A stretch of DNA of 64,000 nucleotides from Bedellia somnulentella (taxonomy: Eukaryota; Arthropoda; Insecta; Lepidoptera; Bedelliidae), in contig OY755177.1 in the NCBI GenBank assembly GCA_963576735.1, positions 1,178,001 through 1,242,000 of the forward strand. Direction: 5' to 3'. Position numbers and translations under genes: made by a program. Numbering within the stretch: the first letter of the stretch is position 1; each line of letters starts with the position of its first letter. Positions 1 through 10,999 of this stretch are shown in pieces. Under the pieces are notes generated by a model, which saw only the letters and a list, made by a program, of their open reading frames with translations, made no database searches and was not told where the DNA came from.

Positions 1-550
1 GGAGTCAAATTTACAACCTGATTCAAGTATTTCTGGAATTTGATAACGTTATACATCTCTTTTTTGAATAAAATGTGATGACTTGATTAGTATTCATGTT
101 TTAAACTTATACAAATACATTGTGCAATAAAAGATTTGCGTTTTTTAATAGCCGCGTATTGTGACGTTTTTTTTTTCTATCTTTTTTAGTGATCGTAGCA
201 AAAGTTATTAGTATTGTTTGATTAGTATAATAAAGATTAGTAACTCATTACTGTAAAAAAAAGAATAAGTATTATTTCCAAACACTTCTTTACAGTTACA
301 AATGTATAAATGTCTTAATTAAATAAAAACAATTAGTACCATAATAATGATGTTTAAAATTAACTTAAGAATACATTTGATGGTCACATGATTTCTCATT
401 TACGAAATATGAAAACATTAGCTTGGCCATCCACACAGAAAATGCTGCTAGTGTATTGGGCACATTATCTTACACCGAGGGCGATGTATTTCACGAAATT
501 TTCTGTTTGTAATGTACATCCTTTGTTTTAATTTAATATTTAATTTTACT
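1..550. other. AT-rich stretch, no gene seen
   Basis: No open frame, known repeat or RNA gene is recognisable. The stretch is AT-rich with short homopolymer runs. Confidence 0.6.
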
Positions 551-795
551 GTGTAGTGTCGGCTTAGAATAACAGTATCCCATTTCTGCCGGTCGGTGTA
601 CCTAAGAGGCGACTAACGGTATTGGGGCTTTTAAGGGATTATTGGGCGATGCGATTGGAGACCCATCACCAACAACCTTTATTTTTCCATCTTTTCCCCA
701 ATCAACTTTCCAAAATTGGTTGAGGAATTTCTAGTTCCTTAGCTCTGGCTACCCCTTTCAGGGATTTATAGCCGTGAGTATATGTATGTATGTAT
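551..795 (+). mobile_element. SINE-A copy, full length
   Basis: Starts at the family head (GTGTAGTGTCGGCTTAGAAT), carries the central GATGCGATTGGAGACCCATC block and ends GTGAGTATATGTATGTATG. The family is non-coding; peptides readable across it are artefacts. The 3' end (ACCCC-loop-GGGG, then GCCGTGAG and a TATG tail) matches the LINE-C end. No clear flanking duplication was found for this copy. Confidence 0.9.
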
Positions 796-1116
796 ATTAA
801 TTTACTCTTTATACTGCCATTGTAAATATTTTGAAAACGTAAACTTATAAATAGTGAATTGAATTGAATAAGGTGCACAATGGTCCCCGCGAAAGAAACA
901 CTCTTTGCAATTCCATGCATAATTCATAATGCCGCCGACAAAAGGTAATATTTACAATGTGAAATGATCCCAGGTTAATAGAAATGTTTGGAATGTTTGT
1001 GTTAGCCTTTTGGCTTTGATTTCTTTGTTAAATCAACACTGTGTGGGAAGTTGGGAGGAAGTTCGCGTATTTTTTTCGCATTTGAATGTGGAAATGATTT
1101 TGGTGTTTTATTTTTT
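796..1116. other. unique AT-rich spacer
   Basis: About 320 bp with nothing recognisable between two SINE-A copies. Confidence 0.5.
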
Positions 1117-1365
1117 ACATACATACATACATATACTCACGGCTATATTTCAGTAGAAGGGGTTACCAGAGCTAAGGAATTATAAATTCCTCAGCCACTT
1201 TTGGAAGTTGAGTGGGGAAAAGATGGTAAGAATAAAGGTTTTTGGTGATGGGTCTCCAACCGCATCGCCCAAAAATCCAATAAAAAGCCCCAATACCCTT
1301 AGTCGCCTCTTACGACACCCGTGGGTAGAAAGGGGTAGCGACATTCTAAGCCGGCACTACACGGC
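1117..1365 (-). mobile_element. SINE-A copy, subfamily 2
   Basis: Inverted copy: CATA tail at the left, head (CCGGCACTACACGGC) at the right. It shows the subfamily-2 markers ACGACACCCGTGGGTAGAAA and CCAATAAAAAGCCCC, shared with copies at 7963, 15555 and 58649. Confidence 0.9.
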
Positions 1366-1534
1366 ATTTTTTTATGCACAATTATTAGGACTTGTGTAGC
1401 ATGTGAGTGTTGTACCAGGTGACTAAAGAATCTAATTGAATAGATTTGTAGGTGATAGAAAACCCATCCCCATCGAAGTCTGGTCTGACCAATCCTTTTA
1501 TATTGATTAAGCAATTCCATAAAAAACACACTTA

Positions 1535-1672
1535 CGCCCGATTTCTGAATTGAGTATTCCAGCCGAGAACGACTTAAGTATCGTTCTGTCGCATTGAAAT
1601 CTCAACAACTGAATGAGACAAAACGATACTTAAGTCGTTCTCAGCTTGAATACTGTATTCAGAAACCGGGCG
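1535..1672. mobile_element. palindromic MITE, 138 bp, TTA target duplication
   Basis: Two imperfect inverted arms of about 57 bp (CGCCCGATTTCTGAAT... and ...ATTCAGAAACCGGGCG), with GAGAACGACTTAAGTATCGT and its complement inside. It is flanked by TTA on both sides (1532-1534, 1673-1675), the 3-bp duplication typical of PIF/Harbinger-type DNA transposons. There is no coding capacity, so it would need a transposase from elsewhere. The superfamily is inferred from the duplication alone. Confidence 0.8.
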
Positions 1673-1675
1673 TTA

Positions 1676-2401
1676 GTTACTTAGACTCATGGCTGTAATT
1701 TCCATAGGAGTTATCAAAAAGTTAAGAAAAAAATATTCCACAAACACATATAAGTAAGCATAACAAGATTTAAAAAAATATATTTAGTGGCGAGGAGCGA
1801 CTTGCTTGCCACGTGTATTTATCACTCTCTTTTGCCCTTTATCATGTCTTTTTATCCTCCAGGATCTTCGTTCGACAAAAGCAGTAAAAGTTGATGTTGT
1901 GCTATTCCTAAGTTCAACAAAGTTAAACCGTTAAATGACACAAGCAAATAGAAAAAAGATCTTAAAATCCAAAATTAAAAAAAATGTAGGGGAAAGTATG
2001 TAAATATTAGTGAATCTAAATATATGTTTGAATTTCAATATAATTATGTGAGATAGCAATAAGGTTTACTTACCCTAATGCGAAATAACTTCTTAAGAAT
2101 ACGTGTGCAAAATACATCGAACTAAAACGTATGTCTCTTTGATTCTGAAATATATTGCCCTGAAATTCCACTAAGGAAAGTAACAATACGTTTTTATAAA
2201 GGAAAACAGCAAATTAGCTGATAGAGCTGTCTTGCTATTGATGAATTTATATACTCCGAGTTTCCCTATGAATAACATTCGACTTGTTAATACGATTCTT
2301 TATACAGGTTGCTACTAATAAATTACGTTGTGTTGAAAGGAAATAATAGAATTTTATAGAAAAGAATAATAATATAACAACGGCCTAATGTTATATTGTA
2401 G
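1676..2401. other. unique AT-rich stretch
   Basis: About 725 bp without recognisable repeat or coding signal. Confidence 0.5.
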
Positions 2402-2433
2402 TTGGGCAATGCGGTTAGAAACCCATCACCAAT
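2402..2433 (+). mobile_element. SINE-A fragment (centre only)
   Basis: A 32-bp piece of the SINE-A centre (GCAATGCGGTTAGAAACCCA) lies just left of an inverted full copy. It is probably a decayed remnant. Confidence 0.6.
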
Positions 2434-2477
2434 ATTTTATATTCTCAATTCACCATCCAAGAGTGTCACAGGAATTT

Positions 2478-2723
2478 ACATACATACATACATATACTCA
2501 CGGCTGTAAATCCCTAGAAGGGGTAGCCAGAGCTAAGGAATTAGAAATTCCTCAGCCACTTTTGGATATGTGAGTGGGGAAAAGATGGTAAAAATAAGGG
2601 TTGTTGGTGATGGGTCTCCAACCGCATCGCCCAAAAATCCCTTAAAAGCCCCAATACCGTTAGTCGCCTCTTACGTACACCCACCGGAAGAAATGGGGTA
2701 GTGCTATTCTAAGCCGACACAGC
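2478..2723 (-). mobile_element. SINE-A copy, full length
   Basis: Inverted copy from the CATACATACATATACTCACG tail to the head at GCCGACACAGC. It has subfamily-1 markers (TACGTACACCCACCGGAAGA). Confidence 0.92.
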
Positions 2724-3454
2724 ATCAATTTGAAATTGCCCTTATTTTCGTTTATTATATAGCTTTGGCTTCCCTATTAGAGAATGCAGATGAATAATTA
2801 TTATTAGCCACCTTGGTTGGTAGCGTTGATTTGTTAAGGTCTTTAATAGTAAGGAAAATATGGTGAAGAAACTCACATGACTGAATTATACTTACTCATG
2901 TCACAGTATGTTAGTACAAAAGGTTAAAACATGGGAACTCTGAACGCTGAATACATATTTCATGTGATTTTTTAAAGAGTTTGCACCCAGAGGTCTTCAG
3001 AGCAAATGACCATTTGAGTATGCTTAGAGTAATATTAGGTATTTTTTCTACCAAAAAAAACACCTTGTAGATAATCCTACGTAACGTGTAGCCAACTTAA
3101 TTTGGTCAGCAAAAGATTGGCCAAGTTTCTCCATTTGTTTGCATCTCACGGGTCCATACGTCACCCTGTCAATACTATTTACAAGGCATCTTTCATCGAT
3201 ATCGGATTTATTGGCGATGTAACTTTACCTAACGTTAATGATACAGTATATTTATAAAGTTAATCTTTTTGTATATTTTTTATTACTAATAAAACTCGAT
3301 TTTTCAGTTTGGTTAATACAAAAGTTTATTACTATTATTGGCAAGATTATTCTCATATTAGTATAATAGTTGGTTCTATCGATAAAAGGTTGGATGCAAA
3401 TAAATAACTACTACTATGATAGGTAATTTAATTGAACACTGAAACAGCGCTTAA
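2724..3454. other. unique stretch
   Basis: About 730 bp with no recognisable feature. Confidence 0.5.
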
Positions 3455-3646
3455 GCTGTGTAATGTCAGTTTAGAATAGCACTACCCTAATTCTGTCCGT
3501 GGGTGATCGTAAAAGGCGACTAACCAAAAACCTTTATTTAGAAATCTTTTCCTCCACTTAACTTTCAAAAGTGGCTAGGTTTTTTTATTCTGATACTCTG
3601 GCTACCCCTTTAGGGATATATAGCCGTAAGTATCGTGTGTATGTAG
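3455..3646 (+). mobile_element. SINE-A copy with internal deletion
   Basis: Head (GCTGTGTAATGTCAGTTTAG) and tail region are present, but the block holding GGGCGATGCGGTTGGAGACC is missing, so AAGGCGACTAACC joins directly to AAAAACCTTTATT. Confidence 0.85.
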
Positions 3647-4059
3647 TGAAACAGACTGACCAATATTTTTGTCGTATAAATAAGACTGCTAATTAGTTTT
3701 AGCGTTTGAGGCACTCTAGGGCTATCGAGAATTGAAAAGCAGGAATGACATCAAAGACACACTTCAATTATCATTATATCATAATTGATTGAGGCATAGT
3801 CTGAGTATGGTAAGGTATAATTATATCGTCTACATTAAAAAAAGTAACTTTTCATTCTATTAGATATATATTTCTAAAAATGTACGTAAATTCTCAAACT
3901 GTTTCGTACTACTCGCTATTGAGACAGTATTCGAGGCGATTCACCGAAGATTAAAACTTAACTGTAGTTAGTTTTCCCAAGACTTTTGTGATTTGAAATT
4001 CATTTGTTATAACCAACGTCTTATCATGTGGTATATATGAATCATATATCATATAATTT
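3647..4059. other. unique stretch
   Basis: About 410 bp, AT-rich, nothing recognised. Confidence 0.5.
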
Positions 4060-4297
4060 GCTGTGTACTGTCGGCTTAGATAAGCACTACCCCATTTCTT
4101 CCGGCGGGTGTACGTAAGAGGCGACTAACGATATTGGGGCTTTTAAGGGATTTTTGGGCGATGTGGTTGGAGACCCATCATCAACAACCTTTATTTTACC
4201 ATCCTTTCCCTACGCAACTTCCAAAAGTGGCTGAGGAATTCCTAATTCCCTAGCTCTGGCCACCCCTTCAAGGGATTTATAGCCGTGAGTATATGTT
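4060..4297 (+). mobile_element. SINE-A copy, full length
   Basis: Head GCTGTGTACTGTCGGCTTAG to GTGAGTATATG; the tail is nearly absent. Subfamily-1 type sequence. Confidence 0.92.
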
Positions 4298-4640
4298 TTT
4301 ATTGGAATCAAAATATTGCCATCATATTGAGTTTGAGTAGCTTCGTCTCTAACCCTACATCGGTCGCGTGCGTCTAGGAGACCCCAAGACAATGTTCATG
4401 ACGTGAGCGGAAACGCCGCACAGTGCGGTCAGCTTCCGTCCCGTCTTTTGTGCTAATCGCAACCCTTTGTGGGAGTGCGCTCCTCGTAAAGATCTTATGT
4501 TTGGAACGGAGGGTCAGATATGGCTTGGTTTAGATTGCGCCTCGGGCGTGTGTGACTCGGGCGGAGGATGTCCGCTAAGATATGAGTTTTCGTCTGTGTA
4601 CCAGTAGGAAATTTTCTCGGTAATCTAAGTGTTGACAGGT
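4298..4640. other. GC-richer anonymous stretch
   Basis: Clearly less AT-rich than its surroundings (for example CGCCTCGGGCGTGTGTGACT near 4540). No open frame of note. It may be a fragment of a repeat family not otherwise seen here, or an old exon or promoter. Origin not recognised. Confidence 0.3.
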
Positions 4641-5205
4641 TCCAGTAGCCTGTATTGTTGGATACAAAAGTACGATTGGTATAACTTGTAAGAACATATA
4701 TTTGAGTATTTTTACTCTTTTATTGTCATATTGTTAGTAACTATTTCACTTTATTCTAATATAATCTTTAATTTTCCCTATGACCCTTTCTTTCAGTTTT
4801 AACCTAGTAAAGGAAATAGAGTCTATACGGCTTATTATAAATTGTATAAATTCTTCGTTTATAACAAAATGTGATGAAGGTTTTATAAATTTGTTCTTTT
4901 TTTTATGTTTCAATAAATAAATTATTTGAGTTACACTTCTTGTATTGCTATTATGGCTTTGTTTTTTTTGTACCTAAATTTTCTAGATAATATTGAACAT
5001 AACCTTCTTCATCATAACAGCTATCAAAATAAAAAAGGGTAACCAATACTTTATATCACTTTATAAAATTACTCAACTTCAGTAGAATTTTAAAGTTTTA
5101 AGGGAAGTAATGTAGAAAAAGAGTCAGTTGGGACGGGTTTTCAATTACATCGACCACTTATAATTTTAAATACCTCAGGAACATAGGAAGAAATAGGTGT
5201 TGTTC
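4641..5205. other. AT-rich stretch, possible decayed SINE-A at its end
   Basis: Mostly featureless. At 5130-5200 the order of short matches (GGACGGGTTTTC, CATCG, GGAAGAAATAGG) resembles a very decayed inverted SINE-A; this is weak. Confidence 0.3.
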
Positions 5206-5652
5206 TAATGAGAGGTTTTCTTTTTGAGAAATAAAAAACAACATAGTTTCCTAGAGCTCTGTAGATGGCGTTGATGTAACTACGTTACTTACTTAATTTT
5301 TTTCTTCGTGGCCTCAATCGTGTTGCCACAATAATTTTACCAATGCCAACTTTAAAAACATGTGTCACATCACTATAGAGTAACTTTTTGGCGAGTAAAA
5401 ACAACAAAAAGAATGTTTAATATAAAAACCGTCTTTGTTTATTTACTTTTAAGCTATCTTGGCTTAAACTGATATTTATTTAAACTTTCAAATCAGAACG
5501 TTTTTATGTACGTTCCATTTTACGATATCATAACATCCAAGAGTGAAAAACGGTGTGACGTTCCGTTCCTACCAGTAACATAGCAAGTCTAGCGCCATCT
5601 ATCCTGAGAACAGGGAAGAAGAAAAAAAGAAAAAAAGGAAAACCTCTCATTA
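5206..5652. mobile_element. MITE with inverted ends
   Basis: The ends TAATGAGAGGTTTTC and AACCTCTCATTA are inverted repeats. The similarity continues inward (CTGTAGATGGCGTTGATGTAAC against AGTAACAT...AGCGCCATCTATC), giving imperfect arms of about 75 bp. The interior is AT-rich and non-coding. The flanking duplication is not certain (TA or none). Confidence 0.6.
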
Positions 5653-5682
5653 TATGCTAATTTAATTTCTATATTAAAATAA

Positions 5683-6241
5683 GAACTGAGCACTGCTAGC
5701 CTTGAGGTTGGACTGAAGATGAACCAATCAAAAACCCAACTAATGACTAACGGCGCAAAGCGTAAGGTAGTGGTCGATGGGAAGAAAATACAATACGTCG
5801 ACGAGTACATCTACTTGGGCCAGATAGTGTCCTTCGAAAACAGGCAGGACAAAGAAATCAAACGACGCGTTTCGAACACCTGGAAGAGCTACTGCTCAAC
5901 GAAGAAGCTGATCAAGGGTAACCTTCCGTTAACCCTGAAGCGCAAACTTGTCGACATGTACATCCTGCTAATCCTAACTTAAGGCGCACAAACGTGGTCG
6001 CAAAAACAAAAGGCGCGAAAACTTAAGGTTTGCCAGCGAGCCAGTATTCTAGGTGTCAAACGCACAGATCGCATTCGAAACACCACACTGCGCTCAAAAA
6101 CTGGGATCGCTGATGTAGGAGTTCAGACTGCCAAACTCAAGTGGACCTGGGCCGGACATGTCTGTCGAATGCATCCGGAAAAATGGGCTAAAACAGCCAC
6201 TGAATGCCCTGGAGGAGATGGAGGGACGATCTGGACAGGTT
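5683..6241 (+). pseudogene. LINE-F reverse transcriptase, C-terminal part (RTE-like)
   Basis: Translated from 5683, the frame reads EVGLKMNQSKTQ, VDEYIYLGQ, ILT-stop-GAQTW, LKVCQRA, ILGVKRTDRIRNTTLR, and KWTWAGHVCRMHPEKW. This order is typical of the end of insect non-LTR reverse transcriptases (palm end and thumb, then a C-terminal domain). The catalytic FADD region is absent: the copy is 5'-truncated. One nonsense codon (TAA at 5980-5982) stands where a tyrosine of the YG.QTW motif is expected. The frame otherwise stays open for about 186 codons, after which it is disrupted near 6230. It is not functional. The clade is tentative. Confidence 0.85.
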
Positions 6242-6345
6242 AAATCCAGAATGGTTGTGTACAGCCTCGGACAGGGATGTGTGGGTTCAAAATTATGAGG
6301 TCTTTTCCCAGCAGTGGGAAATAAATTAGGCTATAAAAAAATACT
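5683..6345 (+). mobile_element. LINE-F insertion, 5'-truncated
   Basis: Contains the reverse-transcriptase remnant, then a short 3' stretch with TTTTCCCAGCAGTGGGAAAT, a phrase that commonly ends RTE-like LINEs of Lepidoptera, and an A-rich end. It begins directly after the MITE that ends at 5652. No target duplication was identified. Confidence 0.8.
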
Positions 6346-6599
6346 TCACGGGAAACTTTTTTGTCTGATTCGAGGATAATTTTAGCGGTTGGAATAAGGG
6401 AGATTAAAATATAGACAGTAACTGATTAAATAAAGTGAAAAACAACTTTAAACTATTTATTTAATCGTTTTTATATGATCCCACTTCAAAATTCCAGCAC
6501 TCCCTGAAAAACACGATTCTTCACCATACAACACGTACAAACAATATAATAAACTATCAACATATTTCAGTATTTCACGATGGTGTTTCAGGAAGTGAG

Positions 6600-6735
6600 T
6601 CAATAGGCGGCATGTCAACAGGCAGTGTGCGAGCAGCGACCGGAAGTGACGTGCACGCAGGCGGGTCCGCCGTGCCACTTCCGGCGCTTTGACAAACAAC
6701 CCGAGCGCCCGGCCGTTAACGGGTTAACAGCTCGG
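6600..6735. promoter_or_regulatory. GC-rich patch with ETS/CRE-like sites
   Basis: In an AT-rich setting this patch holds ACCGGAAGTGACGTGCACG (6639-6657: an ETS core GGAAGT directly followed by a CRE-like TGACGTG), an inverted ETS core CACTTCCGG at 6676-6684, and GTTAACGGGTTAAC. Paired ETS and CRE sites are common at housekeeping promoters. No downstream first exon was recognised on either strand, so this is a candidate only. Confidence 0.3.
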
Positions 6736-7346
6736 GGTAATTGAAAATTTATTTATTTATTTTCATTCATATTTTGTTCTTGTGCATTTTTTTTTTCATA
6801 AGTGGTAGGTTGTTTGAAAAGTAGGGAAAGTCATTATTCTTTTTTTATGATCATATCTTTATTACTTCGGTCAATAAATGTCAGTTGCTGATAAATTAAG
6901 GTTCTCTAAAAATATTGGTTTGATCCAGCTAGTGTCCATAAACCTCCCAAAGCCCTAATAAGCATAACCAAAATCCAATAACTTGGATTGTGAAGGGTTG
7001 CTGAAGATGGCAAAGGTATAAGATTGATAAGAATCCTTCCACATATAAGTGTGAATAATTTCAAATACAAATTCTAAATAAGTCAAACACAATTTTAAGA
7101 CATTTTAATTTTTAAGAATATTTGAATTTCCACTGAAAAGATATAAATGTATACATTCTTTAGATATAATGACATAATATATTTTATAAAATGATTAGCG
7201 TATGTTTTTCTATATTGTTAAAAATTGCTTTAATAATTTGTAATGAATCATTAGAGACATCAGCCCAAAGGTGGTATTAATTATAAATGGCACATATTAC
7301 TTGGCTTATTGTCTCTTAGTACTACCTTCGTCCGACTTCGAGAACT
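6736..7346. other. AT-rich stretch
   Basis: About 610 bp without recognisable features. Confidence 0.5.
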
Positions 7347-7591
7347 ACATACATACATACATATACTCACGGCTGTAAATCCCTAGAAGGGGTAGCCAGA
7401 GCTAAGGAATTAGAAATTCTTCAGCCACTTTTGGAAAAGTTGAGTGGGGAAAGATGGTAAAATAAAAGTTGTTGGTGATGGGTCTCCAACCACCCAAAAA
7501 TCCCTTAAAAGCCCCAATACCGTTAGTTGCCTCTTACGTACACCCACCGGAGGAAAAGGGTTAGTGTTATTCTAAGCCGACATTACACAGC
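7347..7591 (-). mobile_element. SINE-A copy, full length
   Basis: Inverted subfamily-1 copy. A small deletion removes GCATCG from the usual CCAACCGCATCGCCC. Confidence 0.92.
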
Positions 7592-7962
7592 TACTACAGC
7601 AGGAGGACTATAATTTTCATAAATCATAAACAACATCTTAGTAAACGTAACACTTCAACGCAACTACGAAACTGTTAACAAGCAGTTAACCCCATAACGG
7701 AGGTGTGACTGAAGGAAGTAAAGCCGAGGGTCTAGAGGGGGTGAGGGGGATAAGGAGTGAGGGGGTCACTTGTGTATTTGCTTAAACTTGTACTGGACTT
7801 TGTGCGGACGGTCAAGTTGTATTAAGCAATTATCTACAGGGTGGTGTATGAGTTTTTGGAAATTTTATGATGTGAGTATAGTAGTGAGGTATTCTTTTAT
7901 AGGTACTGTAAGAATTCATAAGAATTCATCAATATCAAATATATTACTATGATACGGTATTT
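7592..7962. other. unique stretch with a G-rich tract
   Basis: Holds a run of four G-tracts at 7728-7765 (G3, G5, G5, G5) that could form a G-quadruplex, although one loop is long (11 nt). No gene seen. Confidence 0.4.
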
Positions 7963-8213
7963 GCCGTGTAGTGCCGGCTTAGAATGTCGCTACCCCTTTC
8001 TACCCCCGGGTGTCGTAAGAGGCGACTAAGGGTATCGGGGCTTTTTATTGGATTTTTGGGCGATGCGGTTGGAGACCCATCACCAACAACCTTTATTCTT
8101 ACCATCTTTTCCCCACTCAACTTCCAAAAGTGGCTGAGGAATTTATAATTCCTTAGCTCTGGTTACCCCTTCTAGGGAAATATAGCCGTGAGTATATGTA
8201 TGTATGTATGTAT
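7963..8213 (+). mobile_element. SINE-A copy, subfamily 2
   Basis: Head GCCGTGTAGTGCCGGCTTAG, subfamily-2 markers (CTACCCCCGGGTGTCGTAAG, CTTTTTATTGGATTTTTGGG), and a long TATG tail. Confidence 0.93.
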
Positions 8214-8282
8214 ATATTTCTAGTTTGATTTGATAGAAAAATATAATTAATGATTCTATTAGACAAACTAGGGATAAGCATT

Positions 8283-8493
8283 TCTTGATTCTCAGTCGTA
8301 ACACTCTTGACAGAGTGGTTGTGGTCGTCATTTTGGTCGGGTGACCCGCCGCACAATTCGTCGCCATTCCTCTCTGAGGGTGCTTTTTTGGTGCATTGGT
8401 ACAGGGTGTCATCCAGCGCTGCTTTGATTTGGTCCGTCCATCTCATTGGTGATCAACCACGCATTCGGGTGCATTTTCTTCCAGGCTCTTAAA
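8283..8493 (-). pseudogene. LINE-D ORF2 C-terminal fragment
   Basis: On the minus strand the translation contains SPMRWTDQIKAALDDTLYQC, then ERNGDELCGG, and ends near SVTTEN. The pattern RSP.RWTDQI followed by an A.DR..WR-like stretch is the C-terminal end of an insect non-LTR retrotransposon ORF2. A stop interrupts the R-G-R-S run just upstream. A related fragment lies at 52438-52722. Heavily truncated and inactive. Confidence 0.7.
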
Positions 8494-8635
8494 AACAAAA
8501 CCTTCCAGAAATGAAACAAAACACAAGCATTACATTTGGGTAGTCTTATCACTAAACGACTGAAACCACATAATACTGCGAAGAATCATATCTTCGTTAT
8601 TTTGGAGCATGAAGATTTATATACCAATGTATACT

Positions 8636-8935
8636 TTTTATGGTTTGGGCATATAGAGAGGATGGATGACAGTAAACTGGTAAAAGAGATCTATAGAGCC
8701 AATGTGGAAGGTAATGTTAGTAGAGGACGACCTCGGAGGACCATTTGGATCAAATAGAAAATGTGCTCAAAAAGACAGGTGTCCGAAGTACGAAGAATAA
8801 AGGAGCATGTATGAAAAAATTGATGGATGTGAATGAAGCCAGAGAGGTTTGCCAGGATCGTACAAAGTGGCGATCGATAGTCTCTGCCTACCCCAATGGG
8901 AACTAACGGCGTGATAATGTGTATGTATGTATGTA
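8636..8935 (+). mobile_element. LINE-C 3' end
   Basis: Encodes WFGHIERMDDSKL, IYRANVEG and RGRPRRT, then loses frame. It ends CTGCCTACCCCAATGGGA...GGCGTGA and (TATG)n. It is the 3' end of the same LINE as at 45198-45939. Confidence 0.88.
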
Positions 8936-9577
8936 ACGCCTTATAGAAGTATCAAATATATTTCTTCATATATGTAATCCACAATTTGAAGTACATAATA
9001 TTTTCCATTTGTTAAATATGCCTACATGTACTGTTTTTAAGAGCGTTATTTAGTATATTCAATATTAATTATTATATTTTAAAAACATCACACTGTGTGT
9101 ATAGTCAGCTGTGTAACTCAGGGTTCGCACGACAATCTTCCGAGGTGTTTAAAGCTGAGAACACACGAGTTATGTAAACTGACCGTGGGGCAGCCCTAAT
9201 GCCAACCCCTTGTCCCCACCTTGTTTGACTTGTTTAGACTCAGGGTGGTTTTAGGGATGGAATAAGCTTTAAATACTTGTTTAAGAATTATGGAATCGTA
9301 ATCTTAGTTTGTTATTAGTCCAACAGTCACTGTACAACATTTTTTACGAGACTTTCAAGCACCCATCAGCTTGCTCTCAGCCTTCATTTGAACTTCCTAT
9401 ATCATATTTATCAAGTTGCCTAATCACTGTAATCACTAGACAACGGATGTCATCAAATAAATCATGAAAATTATTCAAATTCTAGAACATTAACACTAAT
9501 ATAATTTACAAACTTTTGTCACGAATTTACAAAAGTAATACAAAATAAAGTAAAAAAAACGCGAGTGTTAAATTGGT
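8936..9577. other. unique stretch
   Basis: About 640 bp with no recognisable feature. Confidence 0.5.
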
Positions 9578-9794
9578 GCCGTGCAGTGCCAGCTTAAGAG
9601 TTGACTTAGGGTATTTGGCTCATTGTGGTTTTTGGGTGATGCGGTTGGAGACCCATCACCATACCTACGATACTTTATTTGTACCATTTTGTTCCTATCA
9701 AATTCCAAATGCGGCCGAGGAGTTTCTAGCTCTGAAACGCTGGCTACCCCTTTATGGGATTTATAGGCGTGAGTATATGTATGTATGTACGTAT
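9578..9794 (+). mobile_element. SINE-A copy, diverged
   Basis: Head GCCGTGCAGTGCCAGCTTAA and tail are clear; part of the 5' half is deleted. A 160-codon frame starting here runs on into non-repeat DNA but looks like chance. Confidence 0.85.
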
Positions 9795-10270
9795 AAAATT
9801 ACACGAGACAATAATTCTCGGTACATTATATCTTGTTATAATTTCACTTATCGGTATAGGTGGGCAAAGAATATACGATCCTTACATACCATACTCAGTA
9901 AAATATCTGAGATAACATACGTGTTAAAGATTTATTGCACGTTGCTCAATGTGAGAACTAAGAATGATGACAGCGATCGACACGTGAACGTGACTACATT
10001 ACTCTCTATACAGCCTGCCGTCGGTGACAGCTCCTATATTTTACATTATTCCTAAAACATTTGGCTTTACAATGTAGGATCAGCTTCTATTAACATTATC
10101 CTATCTCTTTCTGTGTCATCCGAAGGGACAATGGAGCAAGCAACAAGCCTTGGCTCATAAAGTTATTCTGGTGTTAGGAGTTTGGAAACCTGTTATATCT
10201 ATAATGATTCTTTTGCATTTAGTTGTCATTAAACATGCCCATTTTTAGAGCTATAATGCCAGAAAAGGTT
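9795..10270. other. unique stretch
   Basis: No recognisable feature apart from the run-on chance frame from the SINE. Confidence 0.4.
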
Positions 10271-10440
10271 AGATAGATAGATAGATAAAACATTTATTTC
10301 CACAACTAAGACACACAAATTATAACAGCATAATCACATACATTACAAAAACAAAAGAACATTACAACACCAATTTTGTGTGTCGCAGCAATGAAAACGG
10401 GATCCAACTCAGCGTTGAAATTTGCTTTACGCAAAACACT
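10271..10440 (-). repeat. dispersed repeat with TAGATAGATAGA end
   Basis: Begins TAGATAGATAGATA, then an A/C-rich stretch, and ends near TTTACGCAAAACAC. A diverged relative lies at 35111-35290 with the same layout (TAGA repeat, ATTTAT, ...CAACTCAG..., CAAAACAC). If the tetranucleotide is a retroposon tail, the element reads on the minus strand. Family not identified. Confidence 0.5.
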
Positions 10441-10930
10441 GATTTTTCAGGGAAACAACTGAAAATCAGTGTTAGTCATAGCTACTAAAAAAAACTGAGC
10501 CTCTTGTAGAAATTTATGGTGAAGGAACATTAAAGGAACTTCTATCTGGTATTCAACATAAACCAAGACAAATGGTAAACCATCAACTTTAAGACATACC
10601 CCATTTTTCTCCACCCAAATCCTTGCAATCAGCGCTAATAGCTCATAAGTATTTGTGCATTGAAAAATCGCCGATCGAAGGTCAAACAATCGGAGCTCTT
10701 GCTGAAATTAAACACTTAGAAGAAGATGTTTGTTTTGAAAACAGTATTGGGGTATTTATGGGCATATTGGATTAGAGTCCAGAGCTCGGGCGGATCCAGG
10801 GAGAACGTAAATAGATTACGTTGGCTCACACTTCGCAAGTTTCTGAATGCGGTCTTTAGTTGTGCCTTGGACACGTGTGGTGTGGACGCACTCGCTTTTA
10901 TGGACGTTCCGATAGAATTAGATAAATAAT
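10441..10930 (+). pseudogene. decayed coding-like stretch, family unknown
   Basis: Several short plus-strand frames in a row look protein-like, for example EIYGEGTLKELLSG near 10510 and PIEGQTIGALAEIKHLEE near 10670, separated by stops. This is what an old transposon or gene relic would look like. No motif allowed a family assignment, and chance remains possible. Confidence 0.25.
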
Positions 10931-10999
10931 ATTTCTTTGATGGAGCTAATAAGGAGAATTCGTAGAAGAGATAAATTATCAGAGATTTTACTTGTTTAG

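Noticed and set aside
2388..2573. Recurring short peptides such as THGYKSLEGVARAKELEIPQ or MRLETHHQ at many places.
   Set aside because: They are translations of inverted or sense SINE-A copies, not genes.
7728..7765. G-quadruplex candidate.
   Set aside because: One loop is 11 nt and no regulatory context is seen; noted only within the stretch entry.
9573..10055. 160-codon plus-strand frame, the longest in the window.
   Set aside because: The first third is SINE-A sequence and the rest has no domain or coding character.
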